Assembly: GCA_023701085.1 (NCBI GenBank)
Contig: JAMPXR010000051.1
Location: 1-10,204 of the forward strand
Direction: 5' to 3'
Origin: Ramlibacter sp.
GTDB taxonomy: Bacteria > Pseudomonadota > Gammaproteobacteria > Burkholderiales > Burkholderiaceae_C
DNA: 10,204 nucleotides
Position numbers and translations under genes: made by a program. Below are positions 1 through 5,669 of the stretch, piece after piece. The notes beneath the pieces were generated by a model. The model did no database searches, had not been told where the DNA came from, and worked only from the letters and a program-made list of their open reading frames with translations. Position 1 is the stretch's first letter. The number at the start of each line of letters is the position of its first letter.

Positions 1-479
1 CCGACGAGGTGCGCTGGGAGGTGGGCGCGCGGGTGGCCTTGTTTCGCGGCGGCCACAATGCGATGACGGGCGAGCAGTCGCAGATCGCGGTCAACAGCAT
101 CATCGGCACCAAGGGCGTGCCCAACATCAACCCCTTCGAGCTGCGGCCGGGCCTGACCAACGGCAAGCTGTTCGCGCGCGACCGCAACGTCTGCGCCTAC
201 TGCGGCAGGCACTGCGGGGAAGAAGAGCTCACGCGCGAACACATCATCCCCTTCGCGCAGAACGGCAGGGACCACTGGATGAACGTGGTCACGGCATGCC
301 GGGCGTGCAACCACCGCAAGAGCAACCGCACGCCGGAGCAGGCGCGCATGCCGCTGCTCTACGCGCCCTACGTTCCCAGCCTGTGGGAAGACTTCATCCT
401 GCGCAACCGGCGCATCCTGGCCGACCAGATGGAGTTCCTGATGGCGCACCTGCCCAAGTCGTCGCGGCTGCACGCATAA
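1..479 (+). CDS. HNH endonuclease, 5' end cut by window edge
   Basis: The frame is open to base 3 with no stop, so the gene probably starts left of the window; the GTG at 9 is only the first in-window start-type codon. Counting from that codon, 156 residues are visible. They hold a complete HNH/zinc-ribbon module: C62-x2-C65, the REHIIPF segment with H78 as likely general base, N92, then C97-x2-C100 followed by NHRKSN. The four cysteines should bind a structural zinc, and the EHIIP/N/H residues a catalytic metal. After the module comes a region of about 45 residues that looks helical (LWEDFILRNRRILADQMEFL). The family is a chromosomal, single-domain HNH protein common in Burkholderiales; its substrate is unknown to me. 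Nothing nearby (no terminase, methylase or Cas gene) ties it to phage or defence. It converges on the pimD-like gene with a 22-bp gap. Confidence 0.85.
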   Translation, partial: DEVRWEVGARVALFRGGHNAMTGEQSQIAVNSIIGTKGVPNINPFELRPGLTNGKLFARDRNVCAYCGRHCGEEELTREHIIPFAQNGRDHWMNVVTACRACNHRKSNRTPEQARMPLLYAPYVPSLWEDFILRNRRILADQMEFLMAHLPKSSRLHA

Positions 480-501
480 CGGCCTTGCGCGCGGCGGCAC
501 G

Positions 502-1617
502 TCAGGCGAACACGCCCGCGGTGTCCTGCATCCTTTGCGAGACTTCGCCCAGATGGTGCAGGGTGTCGCCGAAACTCAGCTCCAGCTGCGTGAGCTTCTT
601 GAAGTAGTGGCTGCCGATGTACTCGTCGGTGACGCCGATGCCGCCGTGCAACTGCACCGACTGCTGGCCGACGAAGCGCATCGAGACGCCCAGCTGGTAC
701 TTGGCGCGTGACAGGGCGCGGCGTCGCTCCTCGGCGGGCGCATTGAGCTTGAGCGAGGCGTAATAGCTCATGGAGCGCGCCAGCTCCAGCTGCATCTTCA
801 TGTCGGCCACGCGGTGGCGCAGCGCCTGGAAGGTGGCCAGTGCCACGCCGAACTGCTTGCGGGTGTTGAGGTACTCCACCGTGGTGTCCATGGTCTTGTC
901 CAGCACACCGACGGCTTCGGCGCAACTGGCGGCGATGCCGATGTCCACCGCGTGTTCCAGGGCCGTCAGGCCGTCCTGCGTGACCAGCGCGGCTGGCGCG
1001 GCGTTGAATGTGACTTCGGCGGCGCGGCCACCATCCTGCGTGCCGTAGCCGCGCGCGGCCACGCCCGCCGCGCCGCGTTCGACCAGGAACAGCGCGATCT
1101 TGCCGTCGACGGCGGCCGGGACCAGGAACGCATCCGCCCGGTCGCCCGCGGGAACGATGCTCTTGGCGCCCGTGACGGTCCACGCGCTTGCCGAGCGCTC
1201 TGCCCGCGTTTCGCAGACGTCCAGCCGGTAGCGCGACTTGCGCTCCTGCTGGGCCAGCACCACCAGCGCCTCGCCAGCGGCAATGCGGGGCAGCCAGGAC
1301 GACTTGAGCGCAGCCTCGGCGTAACCGTTCAGGATGCCGCCCGCGATCAGCGCCTGGGCCAGCGGCTCCAGCACGATGCCCCGGCCCAGCTCCTCCATCA
1401 CCACCATGCCTTCGACAGGGCCCATGCCCATGCCGCCCTGGTCGTCCGGGATGTAAAGGCCGGTCAGGCCGAGCTGCGCCAGTTCGCCATACGCGCCGCG
1501 GTCGAATCCGCCGGCGTTGGCGATCGCGCGCCGCCGCTCGAAGCCGTAGCCCTTGTCGACCCATTTGCGCACCGCGTCGCGCAGCTGTTGCTGGTCGTCA
1601 CTGAAATCGAAGTCCAT
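502..1617 (-). CDS. pimD: Acyl-CoA dehydrogenase, pimeloyl-CoA dehydrogenase small-subunit type
   Basis: A 371-residue acyl-CoA dehydrogenase-fold protein, slightly short for the family. The N-terminal helical domain starts MDFDFSDDQQQLRDAV. A middle beta domain spans roughly residues 110-205. The C-terminal helical domain contains TRKQFG (252-257), a segment that normally contacts the FAD of the partner subunit, and QLHGGIGVTDEY (322-333), the usual FAD/dimer motif. It closely resembles proteins annotated as the small subunit of pimeloyl-CoA dehydrogenase, which works with PimC in beta-oxidation of pimeloyl-CoA and other dicarboxylyl-CoAs. No obvious catalytic glutamate is seen at the helix-G position used by the large subunit, which fits a structural beta-subunit; this is inference. 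The ATG at 1617 has a good ribosome site, AAGGAA (1624-1629 on the complement), 6 bases away. It follows pimC on the same strand after 94 bp, so co-transcription is likely. The exact substrate is not proven. Confidence 0.88.
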   Translation of the reverse strand: MDFDFSDDQQQLRDAVRKWVDKGYGFERRRAIANAGGFDRGAYGELAQLGLTGLYIPDDQGGMGMGPVEGMVVMEELGRGIVLEPLAQALIAGGILNGYAEAALKSSWLPRIAAGEALVVLAQQERKSRYRLDVCETRAERSASAWTVTGAKSIVPAGDRADAFLVPAAVDGKIALFLVERGAAGVAARGYGTQDGGRAAEVTFNAAPAALVTQDGLTALEHAVDIGIAASCAEAVGVLDKTMDTTVEYLNTRKQFGVALATFQALRHRVADMKMQLELARSMSYYASLKLNAPAEERRRALSRAKYQLGVSMRFVGQQSVQLHGGIGVTDEYIGSHYFKKLTQLELSFGDTLHHLGEVSQRMQDTAGVFA

Positions 1618-1649
1618 TTGTCATTCCTTCGCGTAGCGAACTTTCTGGA

Positions 1650-1668
1650 GCCCCCTCTCGGAGGGGGC
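1650..1668. repeat. GC-rich hairpin in the pimC-pimD spacer
   Basis: GCCCCCTC (1650-1657) and GAGGGGGC (1661-1668) form a perfect 8-bp stem with a TCG loop. A second small dyad, TTCGC-GTA-GCGAA (1628-1640), lies between it and pimD and abuts the pimD ribosome site. Neither has a following T-run on either strand, so an intrinsic terminator is unlikely. The look is that of a dispersed intergenic element or an RNA-processing/stability hairpin; the first idea comes from similar C-rich/G-rich spacers in Comamonadaceae and was not searched. Confidence 0.5.
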
Positions 1669-1692
1669 GCGGGGGAGCCGTGTGCGCGCGCA

Positions 1693-1732
1693 GCGCAGGT
1701 TGTCCACGGCGTTAGCCGAGGACAACCTGCGC
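1693..1732. repeat. Long inverted repeat spanning the pimC stop codon
   Basis: GCGCAGGTTGTCC (1693-1705) pairs perfectly with GGACAACCTGCGC (1720-1732). After an A/A mismatch the stem continues with CGGC (1707-1710) and GCCG (1715-1718), leaving the tetraloop GTTA (1711-1714). The TAA stop of pimC (1712-1714 on the complement) sits in that loop and the last codons of pimC form one arm. There is no T-tract after it on the minus strand. It could attenuate transcription, stabilise the pimC part of the message or slow ribosomes before pimD. Confidence 0.75.
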
Positions 1733-2890
1733 GACGATGGTTCTTTGAACCTCGTTGGAGCCGCCGTAGATCGTTGTCTTGCGCAAGTTGAAATAGGTCG
1801 ACGCCAGCGGCGCGCAGTACGCGGCGCCGACGAACTCGCCCTGCCAGCCGGCCTCCATCGCTTCGCGCACCAGCGGCACGGCGTACGGCCCGGCCGCCAG
1901 CATCATCAGCTCGCTGTAGCGCTGCTGGATCTCGCTGCCCTTGATCTTGAGCAGGCCGGCGATGTCCAGCGGGTTCTTGCCGGATTTCTCCGCCGACAGC
2001 ACGCGCAGCACCAGCATTTCGAGCGCGACCACGTCCACTTCCAGGCGGGCGATCTCGTCGCGCAGGCGCTGGTCCTGGTACACGTCCTCGGCCTTGGCGA
2101 TGCGCTTGAGGCGTTCGAGTTCGCGCTTGGCGCGGTTCACATCCGCGATGTTGGTGCGCTCGTGCGACAGCAGGTGCTTGGCGTAAGTCCAGCCCTTGTT
2201 TTCCTCGCCGATCAGGTTCTCGGCAGGCACTTCCACGTTGTCGAAGAAGACCTCGTTGACTTCCGGTTCGCCGTCCAGCATGTAGATCGGCCGCACGCTC
2301 ACGCCCGGCGACTTCATGTCGATCAGCAGGAACGAGATGCCGGTCTGCGGCTTGCCTTCCGTGCTGGTGCGCACCAGGCAGAAGATCCAGTCGCCGAACT
2401 GCGCCAGGGTGGTCCAGGTCTTCTGGCCGTTGACGATGTACGTGTCGCCCTTGCGTTCGGCGCGGCACTTCAGCGACGCGAGATCGGAGCCCGCGCCGGG
2501 TTCGCTGTAGCCCTGGCTCCACCACACCTCGCCGCTGGCGATGCCGGGCAGGAAGCGCTTCTGCTGCTCGGCGTTGCCGAAGGTCATGATGACGGGCGCC
2601 ACCATCACCGGCCCGAACGGCACGATGCGCGGCGCGCCGGCCAGGGCGCATTCCTCCTCGAACAGGTGCTTCTGCACGGCGCTCCATCCGGGGCCGCCGA
2701 ATTCCTTGGGCCAGCCGTATCCCAGCCAGCCCTTCTTGCCCAGGATGCGGGCCCAGCCCTGCATGTCCTGGCGTGTCAGGCGCAGCGAGTTGAGGACCTT
2801 GTGCGAAGTTTCCTTCGGCAGGTTGGCGCGCACCCAGGCGCGCACGTCCTCGCGGAATTTCTGTTCCTCAGGCGTGAAAGCTAGATCCAT
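1712..2890 (-). CDS. pimC: Acyl-CoA dehydrogenase, pimeloyl-CoA dehydrogenase large-subunit type
   Basis: A 392-residue flavoprotein dehydrogenase of the acyl-CoA dehydrogenase family, which introduces an alpha-beta double bond into an acyl-CoA and passes electrons to ETF. Visible features are an N-terminal helical domain (MDLAFTPEEQKFREDV...), the substrate/FAD loop GYSEPGAGSDLASLK (127-141), KTWTT (157-161), and the C-terminal signature RKTTIYGGSNEVQR (370-383). E244 in the segment LLSHERTNIADV lies where isovaleryl-CoA dehydrogenase-like and heteromeric enzymes keep the catalytic base, while the MCAD-type position (IYEG) is glycine here. The sequence strongly resembles the large subunit of pimeloyl-CoA dehydrogenase. 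I chose the ATG at 2890 over one 24 bases upstream because it gives the conserved MDLAF start and has GGAG 8 bases before it (2899-2902). It lies 41 bp downstream of the YceH-family gene and upstream of its pimD partner. The substrate could be another dicarboxylyl- or branched acyl-CoA. Confidence 0.9.
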   Translation of the reverse strand: MDLAFTPEEQKFREDVRAWVRANLPKETSHKVLNSLRLTRQDMQGWARILGKKGWLGYGWPKEFGGPGWSAVQKHLFEEECALAGAPRIVPFGPVMVAPVIMTFGNAEQQKRFLPGIASGEVWWSQGYSEPGAGSDLASLKCRAERKGDTYIVNGQKTWTTLAQFGDWIFCLVRTSTEGKPQTGISFLLIDMKSPGVSVRPIYMLDGEPEVNEVFFDNVEVPAENLIGEENKGWTYAKHLLSHERTNIADVNRAKRELERLKRIAKAEDVYQDQRLRDEIARLEVDVVALEMLVLRVLSAEKSGKNPLDIAGLLKIKGSEIQQRYSELMMLAAGPYAVPLVREAMEAGWQGEFVGAAYCAPLASTYFNLRKTTIYGGSNEVQRTIVAQVVLG

Positions 2891-2906
2891 GTGTCGGTCT
2901 CCGGGT

Positions 2907-2923
2907 TGCGGCAATTATCCGCA
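2907..2923 (-). promoter_or_regulatory. Possible pimC promoter -10 inside a dyad
   Basis: On the minus strand GATAAT (complement of 2914-2919) is a fair -10 box about 24 bases before the pimC ATG, leaving a short leader that still contains the GGAG ribosome site. It is embedded in TGCGG-N7-CCGCA (2907-2911 and 2919-2923), a symmetry that could be a repressor operator. No convincing -35 is present. Confidence 0.35.
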
Positions 2924-2931
2924 CGGTCGTT

Positions 2932-3597
2932 CTATTCTGCCTGTCCGGGTTGTGACATCCCGAGCTGCTCGCAGAGATTTTGCACAGCGCAGCGCAGCCG
3001 CGCCACTTCATGTTCCAGCGACTCGATGCGTGCTTCGAGCGCGGGCTGCGGGCCGTCCGCCGTCACCTGCGCTTGCGGCTCGCCCGCGTCCACCGGCCCG
3101 CACAGCAGGTGCGCCCAGCGCTGCTCGCGCATGCCGGGGGCGCGCGGCAGCTTGACGACCAGCGAACCGCCTTTTTCTTCCGGCCGCGCCTGCAGCTCTT
3201 CCAGGAAGGCCTCGACCGACGAGATGTCGGCGAACCGGTACCAGCGCTCGCTGTTGATGCGCAGCTCGCCCGCGGTCTGCGGCCCGCGCAGCATCAGCAG
3301 GCCCAGCAGCACGGCCGATTGCTCGGGCACGCCCACGCCGCGCTGGAAGTTGTGCTCCCAGCGCGCCACCCGGCTGCCGCTGGACTGGAACACCAGCGCC
3401 AGCAGCTTGAGCGCATCCAGCGCCTCCTGGGCCTGCGCTTCCGTCAGGTTCATCAGGGGCTCGCGGCTGCTCTTCTGGTTGCAGCCGGCGACCAGCGAAT
3501 TGAGCGACAGCGGGTAGCTGTCCGGCACCGTGCGGGCCTTTTCCATCAGCGTGGCGAGCACGCGGGCTTCGATCGGTGTCAAGGGGCGCAGGGGCAT
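2932..3597 (-). CDS. yceH: YceH/UPF0502 (DUF480) family protein
   Basis: A 221-residue protein, close to the usual family length of about 215. The N-terminus carries the family signature: [16 protein letters not shown], then [23 protein letters not shown] (segments between residues 5 and 47). The middle [20 protein letters not shown] (116-135) is also typical. The known structure of this family has two winged-helix domains, suggesting DNA binding or a protein scaffold, but no biochemical role is established. Residues about 186-212 are a predicted coiled coil ([16 protein letters not shown]), which suggests oligomerisation. The ATG at 3597 has no Shine-Dalgarno sequence; a GATTAT box ends exactly 7 bases upstream, so the message may be leaderless. 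It diverges from purN and precedes pimC by 41 bp, so part of pimCD expression may come from readthrough. Confidence 0.88.
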   Translation of the reverse strand: MPLRPLTPIEARVLATLMEKARTVPDSYPLSLNSLVAGCNQKSSREPLMNLTEAQAQEALDALKLLALVFQSSGSRVARWEHNFQRGVGVPEQSAVLLGLLMLRGPQTAGELRINSERWYRFADISSVEAFLEELQARPEEKGGSLVVKLPRAPGMREQRWAHLLCGPVDAGEPQAQVTADGPQPALEARIESLEHEVARLRCAVQNLCEQLGMSQPGQAE

Positions 3598-3600
3598 GGC

Positions 3601-3610
3601 TGGGATAATC
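3601..3610. promoter_or_regulatory. Overlapping divergent -10 boxes for yceH and purN
   Basis: On the plus strand TGGGATAAT (3601-3609) is a -10 box GATAAT with TG one base upstream (extended -10); it would start purN RNA near 3616, giving a leader of about 41 bases. On the minus strand the same bases read GATTAT (3610 to 3605), 7 bases before the yceH ATG. One AT-rich element can thus serve both directions. No good -35 is visible on either side. Confidence 0.5.
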
Positions 3611-3656
3611 GATGAGCCGCGGGCGGCGCGAGGCTGCCCGGGGCAAGGTTGTGGAA

Positions 3657-4238
3657 ATGAAGAACATCGTTATTCTGATCTCCGGCAGCGGCTCCAACAT
3701 GGCCGCCATCGTGCGATCGGCGCGGCGCGAGGGCTGGGACAAGAGCCAGGGCGCGCGCATCGCCGCCGTCATCAGCAACCGGGCCGACGCCGCCGGCCTG
3801 GTGTTCGCGCGCGAGCAGGGGATCGCCACCGCCGTGGTCGATCACAAGCGCCATGCCACGCGCGAGGCCTTCGACGCCGAACTGGCGGCGGCGATCGACG
3901 CCCACCAGCCCAGCCTGGTCGTGCTGGCCGGCTTCATGCGCATCCTCACCCCCGGATTCGTGCAGCGTTACCAGGGGCGGCTGCTCAACATCCATCCTTC
4001 GCTGCTGCCGGCATTTCCCGGCTTGCACACGCACCAGCGGGCCATCGACGCGGGCTGCAAGGTGGCCGGCGCCACCGTGCACCAGGTCACTTCCGAGCTC
4101 GACCATGGGCCCATCCTGGAGCAGGCCGTCGTCCCCATCCTGCCGGGCGACACGGCCGAGAAGCTGGCCGCCCGCGTCCTGACGCAGGAACACCTGATCT
4201 ACCCGCGCGCGATCGCGCAGCTGCTGCCTCGGCTGTAG
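3657..4238 (+). CDS. purN: Phosphoribosylglycinamide formyltransferase
   Basis: PurN transfers the formyl group of 10-formyltetrahydrofolate to glycinamide ribonucleotide, giving FGAR, the third step of de novo purine synthesis in the cytoplasm. The 193-residue product has the N-terminal phosphate-binding loop ISGSGSNM (8-15), the folate-site strand [10 protein letters not shown] (88-97), and the catalytic triad equivalents N111 and H113 in [12 protein letters not shown] and D149 in SELDHGPI. The length is normal for bacterial PurN. The open frame extends 45 bases upstream to another ATG, but the ATG at 3657 yields the conserved [13 protein letters not shown] start and has AAGG (3645-3648) 8 bases before it. 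It is divergent from yceH and convergent with DUF1015; there is no purM next to it, so it is transcribed alone. Confidence 0.95.
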   Translation: MKNIVILISGSGSNMAAIVRSARREGWDKSQGARIAAVISNRADAAGLVFAREQGIATAVVDHKRHATREAFDAELAAAIDAHQPSLVVLAGFMRILTPGFVQRYQGRLLNIHPSLLPAFPGLHTHQRAIDAGCKVAGATVHQVTSELDHGPILEQAVVPILPGDTAEKLAARVLTQEHLIYPRAIAQLLPRL

Positions 4239-4243
4239 CGCGT

Positions 4244-4277
4244 GCTTCGGTCCCCGCCCGTGCGGGGCCGACGAAGC
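4244..4277. terminator. Hairpin between convergent purN and DUF1015 genes
   Basis: CCCCGC (4252-4257) pairs with GCGGGG (4262-4267) around a CCGT loop, and the outer arms GCTTCG (4244-4249) and CGAAGC (4272-4277) also pair, with a small internal loop. It starts 5 bases after the purN stop and ends 27 bases from the DUF1015 stop, where a two-way terminator is expected. There is no T-run, so its efficiency is uncertain. Confidence 0.5.
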
Positions 4278-4304
4278 TTCAGGACGCCGTTGGGCCGATG
4301 GGGG

Positions 4305-5549
4305 TCAATCGAGCACGTGCGACACCAGGCCGTCGGCCAGTTTCGGCTCGAACCAGGTCGACTTGGGCGGCATGACCTCGCCGGCATCGGCCACCGCCAT
4401 CAGGTCCTCCAGCGAGGTCGCGAACAGGGCGAAGGCCACCGCCATCTCGCCGGAGTCGACCCGCCGCTCCAGTTCGGCCAGCCCGCGGATGCCGCCGATG
4501 AAATCGATGCGCTTGTCGGTGCGCGGATCGCCGATGCCCAGCAGCGGGGAAAGCAGGTTGTCCTGCAGCAGGCTGATGTCGAGCCGGCGCACCGGGTCGG
4601 CGTGCGGGACCCGCTCGTCACGTATGCGCAGGCGGTACCACTTCCCTTGCAGATACATCCCGAACTCGCGCGGCGCCGCCGGCCTGGCCTGCGCCTTCGC
4701 GGGTGAAGACACATCGAAAGCCTCGCGCACCCGTGCCAGGAACGCGTCGGGCGACAAGCCGTTGAGGTCCTTGACCGCGCGGTTGTAGTCGAGGATCTTC
4801 ACCTGGTCGTCGGGGAAATTCACGGACAGGAAATACTCGTAGGCCTCCTCGCCTGTGGCTTGCGGATTGCGCGCTCGCCGCGCCGCCGCCACCCGCGCGG
4901 CGGCGGCGGAACGATGGTGCCCGTCGGCGATGTACAGGCGGTCCATCGCACTGAACGCGCGCGTCAACTCCTGAACCGCTCCCGCATCGTTCACGACCCA
5001 CAGGATGTGGCGTACGCCATCGTCGGCCGTGACATCCACATCGGGTTTCGCGTGGGTCAGCGGCGTGACCAGCGCGTCCACCTGCGCCGATTGGCGGTAG
5101 GTCATGAAAACCGGCCCGGTTTGCGCGTTGAGCACGTCGATCTGGCGGACCCGGTCGTCTTCCTTGTCGGGCCGCGTGAATTCATGGCGGCGGATGCGCT
5201 GGTCCTCGTACGCCGGCACCGACGCCGCGGCGACGATCCCGGTCTGGATGTGGGAACCCATCACCAGCCGGTAGATGTAGTAGCCCGGCACGGCGTCGCG
5301 CTCCAGCACACCCTGGGCCAGCATGCGGTCCAGGTTCTCCCTGGCTTTGTCATAGACCGCTGCCGAATAAGGATCCGTTCCAGCCGGCAGGTCGATCTCG
5401 GCCTTCGAGATGTGCAGAAAACTCCACGGCTTGCCTTCGGCCCGTTTGCGCGCCTCGTTCGAATCGAGCACGTCGTAAGGCGGCGCGATCACTTCCTGCG
5501 CGCGGCCGGCCGCGGGGCGAAGACCGGTAAAGGGACGAAGCAGTGTCAT
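4305..5549 (-). CDS. DUF1015 family protein
   Basis: A 414-residue protein matching the DUF1015 family along its whole length. Landmarks are LLRPFTGLRP at the start, PPYDVL (23-28), HEFTRPDKEDDR (122-133), YIADGHHRSAAAARV (206-220) and the C-terminal MPPKSTWFEPKLADGL (393-408). The function is not established. The IADGHHR segment recalls the DGxHR-type nucleotide-binding motif of the ParB/sulfiredoxin fold, which explains old database names mentioning Spo0J/ParB, and the same fold occurs in free-serine kinases. In some bacteria DUF1015 genes sit with serA/serC, but not here. No signal peptide or membrane segment is visible, so it should be cytoplasmic. The ATG at 5549 gives the conserved start but lacks a clear Shine-Dalgarno sequence. 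It is divergent from rsmB (120 bp) and convergent with purN. Confidence 0.88.
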   Translation of the reverse strand: MTLLRPFTGLRPAAGRAQEVIAPPYDVLDSNEARKRAEGKPWSFLHISKAEIDLPAGTDPYSAAVYDKARENLDRMLAQGVLERDAVPGYYIYRLVMGSHIQTGIVAAASVPAYEDQRIRRHEFTRPDKEDDRVRQIDVLNAQTGPVFMTYRQSAQVDALVTPLTHAKPDVDVTADDGVRHILWVVNDAGAVQELTRAFSAMDRLYIADGHHRSAAAARVAAARRARNPQATGEEAYEYFLSVNFPDDQVKILDYNRAVKDLNGLSPDAFLARVREAFDVSSPAKAQARPAAPREFGMYLQGKWYRLRIRDERVPHADPVRRLDISLLQDNLLSPLLGIGDPRTDKRIDFIGGIRGLAELERRVDSGEMAVAFALFATSLEDLMAVADAGEVMPPKSTWFEPKLADGLVSHVLD

Positions 5550-5577
5550 GGATGGATGTTCCGGAACAAGAAAACAA

Positions 5578-5604
5578 GGAGGGTGACTCGCGCCGCGAGC
5601 CTCC
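5578..5604. repeat. Dyad in the DUF1015-rsmB divergent spacer
   Basis: GGAGG (5578-5582) and CCTCC (5600-5604) flank CTCGC-GCC-GCGAG (5587-5599), giving a two-part stem with a 4-base bulge on one side. It is a possible operator or structured start of the DUF1015 leader RNA. No -10/-35 pair was found for the DUF1015 gene. Confidence 0.35.
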
Positions 5605-5630
5605 CGGCGCCAGCGAACGATCTGCGGCGC

Positions 5631-5643
5631 AGACTGCTAGTCT
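5631..5643. repeat. Short palindrome upstream of rsmB
   Basis: AGACT-GCT-AGTCT is a perfect 5-bp inverted repeat. It lies where the -35 of the rsmB promoter would be (15-27 bases upstream of the -10), so it could be a protein-binding site. It is short enough to be chance. Confidence 0.3.
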
Positions 5644-5654
5644 ACGCCGTGCGA

Positions 5655-5664
5655 TGGGACAATC
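5655..5664 (+). promoter_or_regulatory. Likely rsmB -10 box (extended), leaderless start
   Basis: TGGGACAATC contains a TG-n-GACAAT extended -10 nearly identical to the purN one (TGGGATAATC). Counting 7 bases from its end puts transcription start on the A of the rsmB ATG at 5670. No ribosome site lies between. Confidence 0.45.
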
Positions 5665-5669
5665 GGACC

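Noticed and set aside
1..479. HNH protein as part of a defence or phage module
   Set aside because: No other defence, phage or mobility gene is in the window, and the family is a common chromosomal one in Burkholderiales.
1682..2884. 400-codon open frame on the plus strand, antisense to the pimC-like gene
   Set aside because: Typical GC-rich shadow frame: composition is Ala/Arg/His-rich, there is no recognisable motif and no ribosome site, and the opposite strand encodes a clear dehydrogenase.
3577..3582. Perfect TTGACA on the minus strand
   Set aside because: It lies inside the yceH coding region downstream of its start and no -10 follows at a suitable distance for a gene there.
4860..5669. 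Upstream in-frame extension of rsmB (larger protein of 693 residues)
   Set aside because: The extension runs antisense through the DUF1015 gene and the divergent promoter region; family length and start support the ATG at 5670.
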